In this document: positions 17,156-25,783 of the stretch, piece by piece | How the letters are laid out: the number at the start of each line of letters is the position of its first letter | Position numbering within the stretch: the stretch's first letter is position 1 | Source: Spirochaetales bacterium | GTDB lineage: Bacteria > Spirochaetota > Spirochaetia > SZUA-6 > RPPD01 | DNA: 64,000 nucleotides | Assembly: GCA_016934415.1 (NCBI GenBank) | Contig: JAFGSW010000058.1 | Coordinates: 1-64,000, forward strand | Direction: 5' to 3' | Notes under the pieces: generated by a model | Seen by the model: only the letters and a program-made list of their open reading frames with translations | Database searches by the model: none | Told to the model about the DNA's origin: nothing | Program-made: the position numbers and the translations under genes

Positions 17156-17749
17156 ATGCATCGCGGAAAAAGTACCGGCCGGCTCATCGTGCTTGTGCTT
17201 GCCCTGGCGGCGGTGGTCGCACTCGGCGTGAATTGCACTGTGCAAAAGCCCAGCGCCGAGGAGAAACAGGTCATGGTCACCGTCGGGGATTTCGAAAAAT
17301 ACGGATTCGGACCGTCGGCCTCTCCCGACGCGTTCGAGCGATTCACGAAAGTGTCGATCCTGTCGACTCACATGATCCTTCAATATTACTATGAGCCGCC
17401 TGAGTCGGACGACTCGATCAAATACCTGTATGAAATGCTGCAGGTGCGTGAAAAGCCGGCCGCGCTGGACGAAAACAAATCGTTGCAGGAATCGATGGTG
17501 AAAAACGTCTTTTCCTCTCAAAAAATCTCGCTCCGCGAGGAAAAAACCGGATTTGCCTACGGGAAGCGAAATAAAGTCTTTTCCATTTTAACCGAGGAAG
17601 GCGTTCCCGTGGGAAGCTACATCACCATCGGCGACGAGCGGTTGGATTGCGTCTTCATGAGCGTCGGGGTGGTGGTGAATGAGAAGGAAGTGCTCGAGGA
17701 GTTGTTCCGGAGCAAGCTCGATGCGGCGAAAGAACTGGCCGTCCGCTAG
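17156..17749 (+). CDS. exported (probably lipid-anchored) protein of unknown function
   Basis: A 197-residue protein. MHRGKSTGRLIVLVLALAAVVALGVNC is a signal peptide ending at Cys27. The -1 Asn is atypical, but spirochaetal lipoboxes are relaxed. The remainder is charged and helical with no recognised domain. AAAGGAGG precedes the ATG at 17156. It follows the metallophosphoesterase by 35 bases and may belong to that operon. Its TAG stop begins hairpin 1 of repeat copy A. Confidence 0.7.
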   Translation: MHRGKSTGRLIVLVLALAAVVALGVNCTVQKPSAEEKQVMVTVGDFEKYGFGPSASPDAFERFTKVSILSTHMILQYYYEPPESDDSIKYLYEMLQVREKPAALDENKSLQESMVKNVFSSQKISLREEKTGFAYGKRNKVFSILTEEGVPVGSYITIGDERLDCVFMSVGVVVNEKEVLEELFRSKLDAAKELAVR

Positions 17750-17934
17750 CAGGTTGTTGAAAAAGTTGAGTTTTTTCAACAACCTGCTCATGAAATTGCC
17801 GGTGTCTATTTTATATATGGCGAATTGAGTAATAAACAGCCGAAAAACCATGAAAAAACTCCTATAATGGGTTCCGGCAATTTCTGGTTTACATCTGTGG
17901 AAGCTGTTGAAAAACCGCCTTCGGTTTTTCAACA
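17747..17934 (+). repeat. composite hairpin element, copy A
   Basis: Starts at the TAG stop of the preceding gene. Hairpin 1 (17748-17788) pairs AGCAGGTTGTTGAAAAA with TTTTTCAACAACCTGCT. GAAATTGCCGG (17792-17802) pairs with CCGGCAATTTC (17874-17884). Then TGGTTTACATCTGTGGAAG leads into hairpin 2 (17905-17934), TGTTGAAAAACCG, loop CCTT, CGGTTTTTCAACA. It lies between convergent genes. Confidence 0.8.
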
Positions 17935-17975
17935 CCCTGCCGGGGGTCAAGCGATGCATTCAATCCGTAAAGAGC

Positions 17976-18998
17976 CTACACGTTGAACCGGAAGTTGATG
18001 ATGTCGCCGTCGCGGACGACGTACTCCTTGCCCTCCAGCCGGTACGTGCCGGCCTTCTTGCACTCGGCTTCCGAGCCGTGCGCCTTGAAATCGTCGAAGG
18101 AAACCACCTCGGCGCGGATGAATCCCTTCTCGATGTCCGTGTGGATCTTTCCGGCCGCGTGCACGGCGATCGTGCCCTCCCGGATCGGCCAGGCGCGCAC
18201 CTCGTCCTCACCCGCGGTGAGAAACGAGACGAGGCCGAGGCCCCGGTAGATGTGCCGGACGAAGCGGCGGCTGGCCGGCTCGGTGAGGCCGAATTCTTTC
18301 AGGTAGGCCGCCTGCTCCGCCGGGGCGATCCCGGCGAGCTCGTGTTCGAGCGCGGCGGACAGGGCGAAGGCCGAAAGGCCGTCCGCGTCGAGCAGTGTCC
18401 GCAGGTCGGACGGTATTTCGCTTTCGCCTTCCGGCTGGTTGACGAGGACCGTCGGTTTTTTCAGGGAAAGAAAATTGTAATTGACGACGCGTTCGAGCTC
18501 CTCGGCCGTGAGCTCGCCTTCCTTCGGGAACCGCATCTCCTCGAGGAGCGCCTTGAGCTTCTTGAGCGTGGGAAGCTCGGGCGGATTCTTGCGCTCCTTG
18601 GCCTCGCGCTCGAAGCGCTTCTCGATCACCAGGATGTCAGTGAGGAGGATGTCGTCCCGCAGCTTCCCGTACTCGGCCGCCGGGTTTTTCAGCTCGGCGG
18701 TCAGGGTCGAATCGAAGTTCCTGACGACGAGAATGAGGGTGTCGGCCTTCTGGACGAGATTTTTCACCTTGGAGGAAATGACGCTCTCGCGGTCCGCGGG
18801 CAGGTTGAAGTCCGAGACTACGAATTCGGCGTACGTTTTCTTTTTCGGCTTGTAGACATCGGAGAGGTAATCGATGCGCTCGTCCGGGACCTTGATGGTC
18901 CCCATCGTTTCCTCTTTTTTGGACGGCTCGAGCCCGGTGAGAGCCTGTAAAATGAGCGTCTTTCCCGAATGGGGCAGGCCGAGCAGTGCTGCTTTCAT
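17976..18998 (-). CDS. YchF/Obg-like GTPase with TGS domain
   Basis: A 340-residue P-loop GTPase. Walker A is GLPHSGKT (residues 7-14), and a coiled insertion occupies the middle. VNQPEG stands where the NKxD motif is expected, as in YchF proteins that prefer ATP. The last 70 residues form a TGS domain (REGTIAVHAAGKIHTDIEKGFIRAEV ... VRDGDIINFRFNV). YchF-type proteins bind ribosomes or stress factors. It is close to YchF but shorter and divergent, so exact orthology is uncertain. GGAG lies nine bases before the ATG. Confidence 0.85.
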   Translation of the reverse strand: MKAALLGLPHSGKTLILQALTGLEPSKKEETMGTIKVPDERIDYLSDVYKPKKKTYAEFVVSDFNLPADRESVISSKVKNLVQKADTLILVVRNFDSTLTAELKNPAAEYGKLRDDILLTDILVIEKRFEREAKERKNPPELPTLKKLKALLEEMRFPKEGELTAEELERVVNYNFLSLKKPTVLVNQPEGESEIPSDLRTLLDADGLSAFALSAALEHELAGIAPAEQAAYLKEFGLTEPASRRFVRHIYRGLGLVSFLTAGEDEVRAWPIREGTIAVHAAGKIHTDIEKGFIRAEVVSFDDFKAHGSEAECKKAGTYRLEGKEYVVRDGDIINFRFNV

Positions 18999-19142
18999 AT
19001 CGCTTTCTCCATCGTCTTATTATTATCAGAAAGCCCCGTCGTAGGGAACCCGGAGGCGCTCCCCGCTCGAGGACGGCTCGAACAAGAGAGGCTTGTTCGG
19101 AAAAGGGCGATGCGAACCGATGCCCCACCGTACCGGTTCGCC

Positions 19143-20243
19143 CTAAAACAATCTCCCTTCGACTTTTATATCGGCGTTCGTTTCAGCGTACTCGACGTGG
19201 AACTTGTGTTCCCCGTCGCTTTCGATCGCGGCGGCCGCGGGAACGACCAGCTCCCGCTCCTGAGCCGTTTTCACCTTGAAGCCGTAAGGCGCATTGCGGT
19301 GCGCGAACGTCTTCCCGGCGCCTTCGTGCTCCGCTATGAATTCGCGGTGCCGTTCAATCCGCTCGCGGCCGAGACGCGCCGCGGCCGGCCCGAACGCGGC
19401 CAGTCGGCGCGAGGCTTCGGCGAGAAGGGCCGGGTCGAGGTCGACGGAGAGGCTGTGCCGTCCCAAAGCCGCGGCGGCCAGGGCGGTTGTTCCGGTGCCG
19501 GCGAACGGGTCGAGCACGACGTCGCCTTGCAGTGAATACATGGCGATGAGGCGGCGGGGGATTTCGAAGGGGAACGCCCCGCTTCTCGCGCGGGACGGGA
19601 TTTCGGAGTCGAGAGCCTGGCGCTTGCCGCCCAGCTCCCAGAGGTCGGAATACCAGGCGTTCCGTTCCTCCCAGAAGAGCGCGCTGCGCCGCCGCCGTTC
19701 CTTGTCCGCCGGCGCCGAAAAATCACGTTTGCCCGGCAGGCGAATGACGAGGATGTACTCGTGTTCCAGCGTGACGTAGGCCCCGGCGGGGAGAACGCCC
19801 GAGCCCATGAATTTATTCGGGGCGTTCGTGCTTTTTCTCCAGATGATCCGGGGAAGAACGTCCGCGCCGCGACCCGTAAAATATTGTTCGACTCGCGAGT
19901 GGTTGGGGTACAGCCGGAAGACGCCGCCGATCGTGCGCGTCGCGTCGCCGATGTTGAGACAGACGAATCCGCCGGGTTTCACGACCCGGAGAAGCTCGTC
20001 CCAGGCCTGGTCGAGTTCCGCGTGCATGAGTGTAAAGGCGGCCGAACCGTCCCCGTCGTCCAGGGCCCGGCCGACGCCGGAACCCGCCGCGCGAAAGACC
20101 TCGTCCCACATGGCGATCATGGGATAGGGGGGCGAGGTGACGACGAGATCGACGCTGCCCGGCCCGAGCATGGAAAGCCCGCGTGCGTCGGCGGCGATGA
20201 ACGAGTGTGAAGTCGGAGAGATCGGAGGGACGGGAGCGCTCAT
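19143..20243 (-). CDS. site-specific DNA methyltransferase (N4-cytosine or N6-adenine)
   Basis: A 366-residue methyltransferase of the beta-class order. The catalytic TSPPY (residues 36-40) comes before the AdoMet-binding FAGTGTT (about residue 250). An EHEYILVI segment lies between. The TSPPY form is common in N4-cytosine enzymes, although N6-adenine enzymes of this class exist. No restriction endonuclease lies beside it, so it is an orphan, perhaps regulatory. The mRNA should have a leader of only 5-6 bases (promoter 20256-20283) and there is no ribosome binding site. Confidence 0.88.
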   Translation of the reverse strand: MSAPVPPISPTSHSFIAADARGLSMLGPGSVDLVVTSPPYPMIAMWDEVFRAAGSGVGRALDDGDGSAAFTLMHAELDQAWDELLRVVKPGGFVCLNIGDATRTIGGVFRLYPNHSRVEQYFTGRGADVLPRIIWRKSTNAPNKFMGSGVLPAGAYVTLEHEYILVIRLPGKRDFSAPADKERRRRSALFWEERNAWYSDLWELGGKRQALDSEIPSRARSGAFPFEIPRRLIAMYSLQGDVVLDPFAGTGTTALAAAALGRHSLSVDLDPALLAEASRRLAAFGPAAARLGRERIERHREFIAEHEGAGKTFAHRNAPYGFKVKTAQERELVVPAAAAIESDGEHKFHVEYAETNADIKVEGRLF

Positions 20244-20255
20244 GACGGTAGGGAG

Positions 20256-20283
20256 ATTGTAAGGGAAGTGAGCGGAAAGTCAA
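20256..20283 (-). promoter_or_regulatory. promoter with very short leader for methyltransferase
   Basis: TTGACT (20278-20283), 16-base spacer, TACAAT (20256-20261) on the minus strand. The -10 ends 12 bases before the ATG. Confidence 0.65.
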
Positions 20284-20349
20284 GGGGGGAGGGGGGCGTT
20301 GTCTCCGAACTCAATACCTGCTCAACGAAGTGCCGCGAAATAAATATCC

Positions 20350-20402
20350 GGAGCCTGCCCTGAGCAGCTTCGGAGCAGGCACGCTCCGAAGCTATTCGAA
20401 GG
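20350..20402. repeat. palindromic GCCTGCCC repeat cluster
   Basis: GAGCCTGCCCTGAGCAGC is followed by overlapping inverted segments (GCCTGC/GCAGGC and AGCTTCGGAG/CTCCGAAGCT). Related pieces occur at about 15095-15122 and 56905-56965. It lies downstream of the response regulator gene. Confidence 0.5.
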
Positions 20403-20429
20403 GCGTCCTCTTGTCAAGGCTCGCGTGAG

Positions 20430-21656
20430 TCACGCCCTCGTGTGCAATCCCGGCGTTTGAAACTGGAATTTTTTATCGCCGAAGAGCGAGACGCATTCCT
20501 TGACGACGACCGGATCGAACAGTACACCCGAGTTCGTGATGATGTATTCGAGGCCGAAGTCCACTCCCAGGGACGCCCGGTAGGGACGGTGGGAGGAGAT
20601 GGCCTCCATGACGTCCGCCACGGTGAGGATGCGCGACGGGAAGAGTATCTGATCGCCCCTGAGCCCGTCGGGGTAGCCGGAGCCGTTGAGCTTTTCGTGG
20701 TGTTGGAGAACGATCTTGGCGATGGGCCAGGGGAATTCGATCTCCTTCAAGATCTCGTATCCTTTCTGCGAATGGGTTTTGATGAGGTCGTACTCGATGT
20801 CCGAGAGCTTTCCCGGCTTTGAAAGAATTTCCGACGGGATCGAGATTTTGCCGATGTCATGAATAAGGGCCGCCATGTTGATGCCCTCGCGATCGTGCTC
20901 GTTCAAGCCGAGGGCTTCGGCGATCTTCACCGCCAGCTCGGAGACGCGCTTCTGGTGGCTGGCGGTATACGGATCCTTCATCTCCAGGAACCGGGCGATG
21001 AGCTGGATCGTCCCCTTGATGACCACCTGGTTGCGCTCCAGGCTTTGCACGAGATTCTCCTCCAGCCGCCGCCGCTCGGCGATCTCGCCGCGCAGGCGGG
21101 AGTTCGCGTCGGAAAGCTCGCGCGTCCGCTCATCCACGAGATGCTCGAGATTCGCCTGCATTTCCTTGAGCTGTCTTTCCGTGATCCATTTATTGGAAAG
21201 CGATTCGGTGAACTGCCTGATCTCGAGGGCTTTGAAGGGCTTGTTCAGATAAAAGAGCTTGTCTTTCGGCGGGATGTCGGCCGCGATCCGCGAGAGATCG
21301 AGCCCCGAGTCCCCGGTGACGAAGACGATCTCGATGTCCTCGTCGAGCTTGCGGATCTTCTCCGCCAGCCTGATGCCCGTCTCCTCGTGCGACCCCAGGT
21401 GCACGTCGAGGAAGGCCAGCGAGAACGGGTCCGGCTGCGACTCCTCCACCGTGTGGATGGCCTCGGGCGGATTATTGCAGAAGCACACCTCGACGTCCTT
21501 ATGGGGATCGTCGTCCGGGTACGGGTATTTCCTTTCAACGGATCCGCGCCTGATTTGTCCGGGTCGTAAGATTTTCTCATATAAATCGAGGATGTTCTGA
21601 TCGTCATCGACGATAAGAATTCTCACCCTCTGATTGGGGGCTTTTGTTAAGGTCAT
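20430..21656 (-). CDS. response regulator with HD-GYP output domain
   Basis: A 408-residue RpfG-like protein. Residues about 10-160 form a receiver domain with acidic pocket VDDD and probable phospho-acceptor Asp84 (FLDVHLG). It carries a longer-than-usual loop after the first helix. A coiled coil (about 165-220) follows, then an HD-GYP domain with HDIGK and HHEKLNGSGYPDGL. The output is probably cyclic-di-GMP hydrolysis controlled by a histidine kinase not encoded nearby. ATG 21656 with GGAGG-type sequence upstream. Confidence 0.92.
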   Translation of the reverse strand: MTLTKAPNQRVRILIVDDDQNILDLYEKILRPGQIRRGSVERKYPYPDDDPHKDVEVCFCNNPPEAIHTVEESQPDPFSLAFLDVHLGSHEETGIRLAEKIRKLDEDIEIVFVTGDSGLDLSRIAADIPPKDKLFYLNKPFKALEIRQFTESLSNKWITERQLKEMQANLEHLVDERTRELSDANSRLRGEIAERRRLEENLVQSLERNQVVIKGTIQLIARFLEMKDPYTASHQKRVSELAVKIAEALGLNEHDREGINMAALIHDIGKISIPSEILSKPGKLSDIEYDLIKTHSQKGYEILKEIEFPWPIAKIVLQHHEKLNGSGYPDGLRGDQILFPSRILTVADVMEAISSHRPYRASLGVDFGLEYIITNSGVLFDPVVVKECVSLFGDKKFQFQTPGLHTRA

Positions 21657-21755
21657 TCTCCCTACCTCCCTCCCTGTTCGGTTACTTTCAATCATTCCAA
21701 CCCTTAGAATGCCTTTTAGCTTCTACTGTTCTCTATTCTCATTCACCTCGATATT

Positions 21756-21784
21756 AATTTAATCTATTTTCTCTATATTTTCAA
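21756..21784 (-). promoter_or_regulatory. candidate promoter for response regulator gene
   Basis: TTGAAA (21779-21784), 17-base spacer, TAAATT (21756-21761), minus strand, about 100 bases upstream of the ATG in an AT-rich stretch. Other AT-rich hexamers nearby make the choice uncertain. Confidence 0.4.
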
Positions 21785-21890
21785 ATTAATTAACAATATT
21801 AATTTATCACAGTTAGGGCTGAGGAAATCGCAATCTTAGGTGCACGTGCCGGCATGAGTCACGATGAGGAAAAAAATGGCGCCCCGGAGA

Positions 21891-24800
21891 TTATTGGGGC
21901 TGATCCGATGACAGGGCCCTTAAGTTGACCTGCAAAGCCCGCCGTTGGGAGACGAGGTCGGCCAGCCGCTTCTTCCGGCCGTCGACGATCTCCTTGGGGG
22001 CCCTCGAAGAGAAATCCTCGTTTGCGAGCTTCTTCTCGGCCGAGGCGATGTTCGACTCGATTTTTTTTAGTTCGGCCAGGAGGCGGGTTTTTTCTTTCTC
22101 ATCATCGATAAGGTCGTGGACGAAGATCACCGTGTCCCCGGCCAGCGTCGTGACCGAGCCCGAAGGGCGAGAGGCCGCCGTGTCGATGACAAGCTTCTCT
22201 ATGCCGGCGAGAGCGATGACGAGGCCTGTCGTTTGCCTGAAACGCTCCACAACGGCCGCGGGCGGCTTCAAGGTCACGGTCAGGCTCTGCTTGGGCGGCA
22301 GGCCGCGGCCGGCCCGCACCTCGCGCACAAGGCGGATGACGGCTTGCGCTTCGGCGAAAAGCGCCTCGATTTCGGGGTTTTCGAGCCCGTTCTCGGGCTC
22401 CGGCCAGGCGGCCCGGATGAGCAGTTCGGAATCCGGGGCCTGGGCGAGCTCGGCCAGACCGCGCTCGGGCGCATACCCGCGGAGACGCTGCCAGAGGTAC
22501 TCTGTGATGAACGGCACAAAAGGGTGGAAGAGCCTGAAAATCCTGTCCAGGCAGTAGGCGAGGACTCGAGACGCTGTTTCGGCGGACGCCGTCCCTCCTG
22601 AGGCCATGTCGCCGGTTTTACCGCCCAATCGGGGTTTGATCGCTTCCAGGTACCAGTCGCAAAGGCTTCCCCAGAAGAAATCGCGCAGGGCGCCCAGGGC
22701 GCGGTTCGGATTGTAATCGGCCAGCCCGGCGTCCGCCTCCCGGATCGTTCGGCTCAAGACGGAAAGGATCCATCTGTCCTCGATCGCCAGGTCCTCGGGG
22801 GAGGGCACGGCGGCGTCCTTCCGCAAGTTCATGAAGGCGAAGCGGGCCGAGTTCCAGAGCTTGGTGCAAAAGGCGCGGCCGGTCTCGAAGCGCTCGCTTA
22901 GGAGCTTGGCCTGGGGCAGGTCAGGGAGCGTGCCCAGCACGTCGAACTCCTTGCCGCAGGAGCCTTGCTTCTTGGACCCGTCCAGGTTCTTCCCGCACAC
23001 GTAGGAGAAGATGGTGGAGCCGTGGGCCGTGCTCCCCAGGTCGTTGTGGAAACCGCAGGAGGGGCAGACGGCCGTCACCGGCAGGCGGATGTCCTGTGTG
23101 CCGGTCTGCATGTCGGCCAGGACGTAGCGCATGGCGTCCGTGCCGTAGGCGTCGACGATGTCCACCGGATCGATGCCGTTGCCCTTCGATTTCGACATGC
23201 GCACGCCTTTGCCGTCGAGAATGGTGGCGTGGATGAAGACGTCCCGGAAGGGCACGTCGCCCAGGCAGTAGAGCCCGGCCAGCACCATGCGCGCCACCCA
23301 GAGGGTGATGATGTCGCGAGCGGTGACGAGACAGCTCCCGGGGTAATAGTAGTCGAGGCAATTCGGTTTTCCGTCGACGGAACCGAGCGTCGCCTGACCG
23401 GCATCGACGGGCGCGGTCTCGGGATCGGGCCAGCCGAGAGTGGAGAAGGGCCAGAGGGCCGACGAGAACCAGGTGTCCAACACGTCCGGGTCCTGCTCGA
23501 AGCCCGCCTCGGCGAGGGCGTCGGTGAGCTCGGCGTCGTCCTCGAGGAGGCACGCTTCGACGCGCAGCGTACTATCGTTTTTCCCCGGCAGGTGCCTGTG
23601 GTCGAGGGTATCGCCCCCGCCGATGAAGAACGATTCGCCGGTTTCCGGAAGCACCGCCTTGACCATGAGGCCGCCCGCTTGTTCGGGACCGATTGATTTC
23701 AGGAAACCGATCTCGCGCGTCACATCGGCCTTTTTCATCTCCCGCGACCAGATGGGGATGCGGTGGCCCCACCAGAGCTGGCGGGAGATCGGCCAGTCGC
23801 GCTTTTCCGCGAGCCAGTCGAGGTAGGTCTTGGCGTAGCGGGAGGGATGGACGCTCACGCGGCCGTCGGTGACCGCGTCCATGGCGGCCTGTACCAGACC
23901 TGGAGCCGTGAACTCCTTCTTCGTGCCGCGTCCCATGATTACGCCGCCCGGCCTGTCGCCCATCTTCACGAACCACTGGTAGGAGAGGTACGGCTCGACC
24001 GGAGTCTTGGAGCGATCGGAGTGGCCGATCTCGATTTCATGCTCCTCGATTTTTTCCACCAGGCCGAGTTCCTTCAGATTTTCCACGATGCGTTCGCGCG
24101 CCTGGAAGCGTTCGAGGCCGCGGTAGGGGCCGGCCGCCTCGTTCAGGGTGCCGTCGGGGTTCAAGATGTTCACGATGCCGATGCGCTCCCGGTGCCGGTT
24201 CCAGACTTCGTAGTCGTTGTGGTCGTGGGCGGGCGTGATTTTGACGCAGCCGGAGCCCAGCTCCGGCTTGGCCCACACGTCGGCGATGAGCGGAATCGGC
24301 CGATCGAGGAGCGGGAGCCTCACCTCCCGGCCGTCCCTCGCCATGTCGCGCAATTGTAAAAGGAGGGGGAGAAGCTCGCGTTTGCGTTCCGTCAGAGCCT
24401 CGAGCTCCTTCGCCTTTGCCGGATCGCTCGCGGCCGCGGCCCGCGTCTCCGCGATCTTTTCGTCGAGGGCGTGCTCCGGGTCGGGGTGCACGGCCACGGC
24501 CGTGTCGCCGAGCATGGTTTCGGGACGGGTGGTGGCCACGGTCACGTACTCGGGTTCGCCCGACCGGGGATCGATCACCGGGTAGCGGAGGTGCCAGAAA
24601 AAGCCCGCCACGGTTTCGTACTCGATCTCGTCGTCCGAGATGGTGGTGCGCAGAAAGACGTCCCAGTTCACCAGACGCAAGCCCCGGAAGATGAGGCCGT
24701 CGGAGAACATCTTGAAAAAGGCGCGGCGCACGGCTCGGGCGCAGACCGCGTCCATGGTGAAGCGCTGCCGGTCCCAGTCGCACGAGCAGCCCATGCGCTG

Positions 24801-25211
24801 CTGCTGGGCGATGATGCGCGCCTGGTACTGGTCCTTCCAGCGCCAGATGCGCTCGACCAATCCTTCGCGGCCGAGGTCGTGGCGGGTGACACCCTCGAGC
24901 TCCTTGAGCCGCTTCTCCACCACCGCCTGGGTCCCGATGCCGGCGTGATCGGTGCCGGGCATCCAGAGGGCGTTGCGGCCGCGCATGCGGTGCCAGCGGA
25001 CGAGGAGGTCCTGCATCCCGTTGTCGATGGCGTGCCCCATGTGGAGGGCGCCGGTGACGTTCGGCAGGGGCATCATGATGACGTACCGTTCGCCGGGGCC
25101 GCGGCCGTCCGGCTCGGCGTGGAAGGCGCGCTGCTCAAGCCAGAGTGTGTTGATCTCGGGCTCGATCTCGGCCGGAGAATATGTCTTAGGGAGGGCGCTG
25201 TCTTCGGTCAT
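21891..25211 (-). CDS. valS: valyl-tRNA synthetase
   Basis: A class I aminoacyl-tRNA synthetase of 1106 residues charging tRNA-Val. The HIGH motif is HMGH (57-60, in PNVTGALHMGHA) and the KMSKS motif is RMSKSKGN. An editing CP1 domain with TTRPETMLGDTAVAVHP lies between. An inserted Cys-rich stretch after the KMSKS loop (VCPSCGFHN ... YVCGKN ... GSCGKEF) looks like a small zinc ribbon, which is not universal in ValRS. The C-terminal coiled-coil arm is present. The ATG at 25211 has AAGGA upstream. Confidence 0.96.
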   Translation of the reverse strand: MTEDSALPKTYSPAEIEPEINTLWLEQRAFHAEPDGRGPGERYVIMMPLPNVTGALHMGHAIDNGMQDLLVRWHRMRGRNALWMPGTDHAGIGTQAVVEKRLKELEGVTRHDLGREGLVERIWRWKDQYQARIIAQQQRMGCSCDWDRQRFTMDAVCARAVRRAFFKMFSDGLIFRGLRLVNWDVFLRTTISDDEIEYETVAGFFWHLRYPVIDPRSGEPEYVTVATTRPETMLGDTAVAVHPDPEHALDEKIAETRAAAASDPAKAKELEALTERKRELLPLLLQLRDMARDGREVRLPLLDRPIPLIADVWAKPELGSGCVKITPAHDHNDYEVWNRHRERIGIVNILNPDGTLNEAAGPYRGLERFQARERIVENLKELGLVEKIEEHEIEIGHSDRSKTPVEPYLSYQWFVKMGDRPGGVIMGRGTKKEFTAPGLVQAAMDAVTDGRVSVHPSRYAKTYLDWLAEKRDWPISRQLWWGHRIPIWSREMKKADVTREIGFLKSIGPEQAGGLMVKAVLPETGESFFIGGGDTLDHRHLPGKNDSTLRVEACLLEDDAELTDALAEAGFEQDPDVLDTWFSSALWPFSTLGWPDPETAPVDAGQATLGSVDGKPNCLDYYYPGSCLVTARDIITLWVARMVLAGLYCLGDVPFRDVFIHATILDGKGVRMSKSKGNGIDPVDIVDAYGTDAMRYVLADMQTGTQDIRLPVTAVCPSCGFHNDLGSTAHGSTIFSYVCGKNLDGSKKQGSCGKEFDVLGTLPDLPQAKLLSERFETGRAFCTKLWNSARFAFMNLRKDAAVPSPEDLAIEDRWILSVLSRTIREADAGLADYNPNRALGALRDFFWGSLCDWYLEAIKPRLGGKTGDMASGGTASAETASRVLAYCLDRIFRLFHPFVPFITEYLWQRLRGYAPERGLAELAQAPDSELLIRAAWPEPENGLENPEIEALFAEAQAVIRLVREVRAGRGLPPKQSLTVTLKPPAAVVERFRQTTGLVIALAGIEKLVIDTAASRPSGSVTTLAGDTVIFVHDLIDDEKEKTRLLAELKKIESNIASAEKKLANEDFSSRAPKEIVDGRKKRLADLVSQRRALQVNLRALSSDQPQ

Positions 25212-25370
25212 GATGTTCCTTCTATAATAGTTGTTTACCGCAGATGGACACGGCATCATGCAGGGGAGGTTCCGGCATGAACGCGGATGAATACGAATGA
25301 AAGAAGATTATAGGAGAACGGGAAAAATGGGAAGAGAGGAGAGATCGAGACTGAGACCGTGATATTACCA

Positions 25371-25403
25371 GGTTGTTGAAAAAGTTGAGCTTTTTCAACA
25401 ACC
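25371..25403. repeat. solo hairpin related to the composite element
   Basis: GGTTGTTGAAAAA GTTGAG CTTTTTCAACAACC, almost identical to hairpin 1 of copy A but without the rest of the element. It precedes the coding remnant at 25428. Confidence 0.65.
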
Positions 25404-25427
25404 CGCTCTGCTTTCGTTTTTTCATCG

Positions 25428-25562
25428 CTTGACAATATTCTCGCCAATGTCGCGAGCGGCACCGCCACCCGCTGGACGGCGAAGTGGAACGGTTCCTCGC
25501 GTTCGATCGAATCCTTCGGCGATCCGGCATGGCCTTCAAAATTCCATGTCTGGAACAGATAG
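25428..25562 (+). pseudogene. C-terminal coding remnant, unknown protein
   Basis: A frame open from the solo hairpin to a TAG at 25560-25562. It encodes a protein-like tail with LDNILANVASGTATRWTAKW and ending FGDPAWPSKFHVWNR. No start codon or domain is visible. The composition matches coding DNA, so it is probably the end of a gene truncated by the repeat. Low certainty. Confidence 0.3.
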
Positions 25563-25783
25563 GAAGCCGATCAATAAAACACGCCCTATTTCGTATTACA
25601 CACGATTAGCCCGGTTCGCGACCGGCACTCGACTTGAAAGGCGCTTCCGCGGATGATACATTATTGTCCACGGGTGAAGGCCGGCGGCGGGGATTCGATA
25701 CATTCGCATGAACGGAACCGGCGCGGCCGCAAGAAACAAATGCGACGACTTTCGCCTCTTCATCCCGTGGTGAAAGGCTGGAG

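Larger units (their letters stand above)
25212..25783. other. gene-poor gap with solo hairpin and coding remnant
   Basis: No intact gene. It holds GCGGATGAATACG-type repeat DNA, a solo copy of hairpin 1 of the composite element (25371-25403) and a 44-codon coding-like remnant (see 25428-25562). From 25563 to 25783 nothing recognisable is seen. Confidence 0.5.

Noticed and set aside
25568-25640. Possible short gene upstream of the glycosyltransferase
   Set aside because: Open frames are under 75 codons with no ribosome binding site or protein-like composition.
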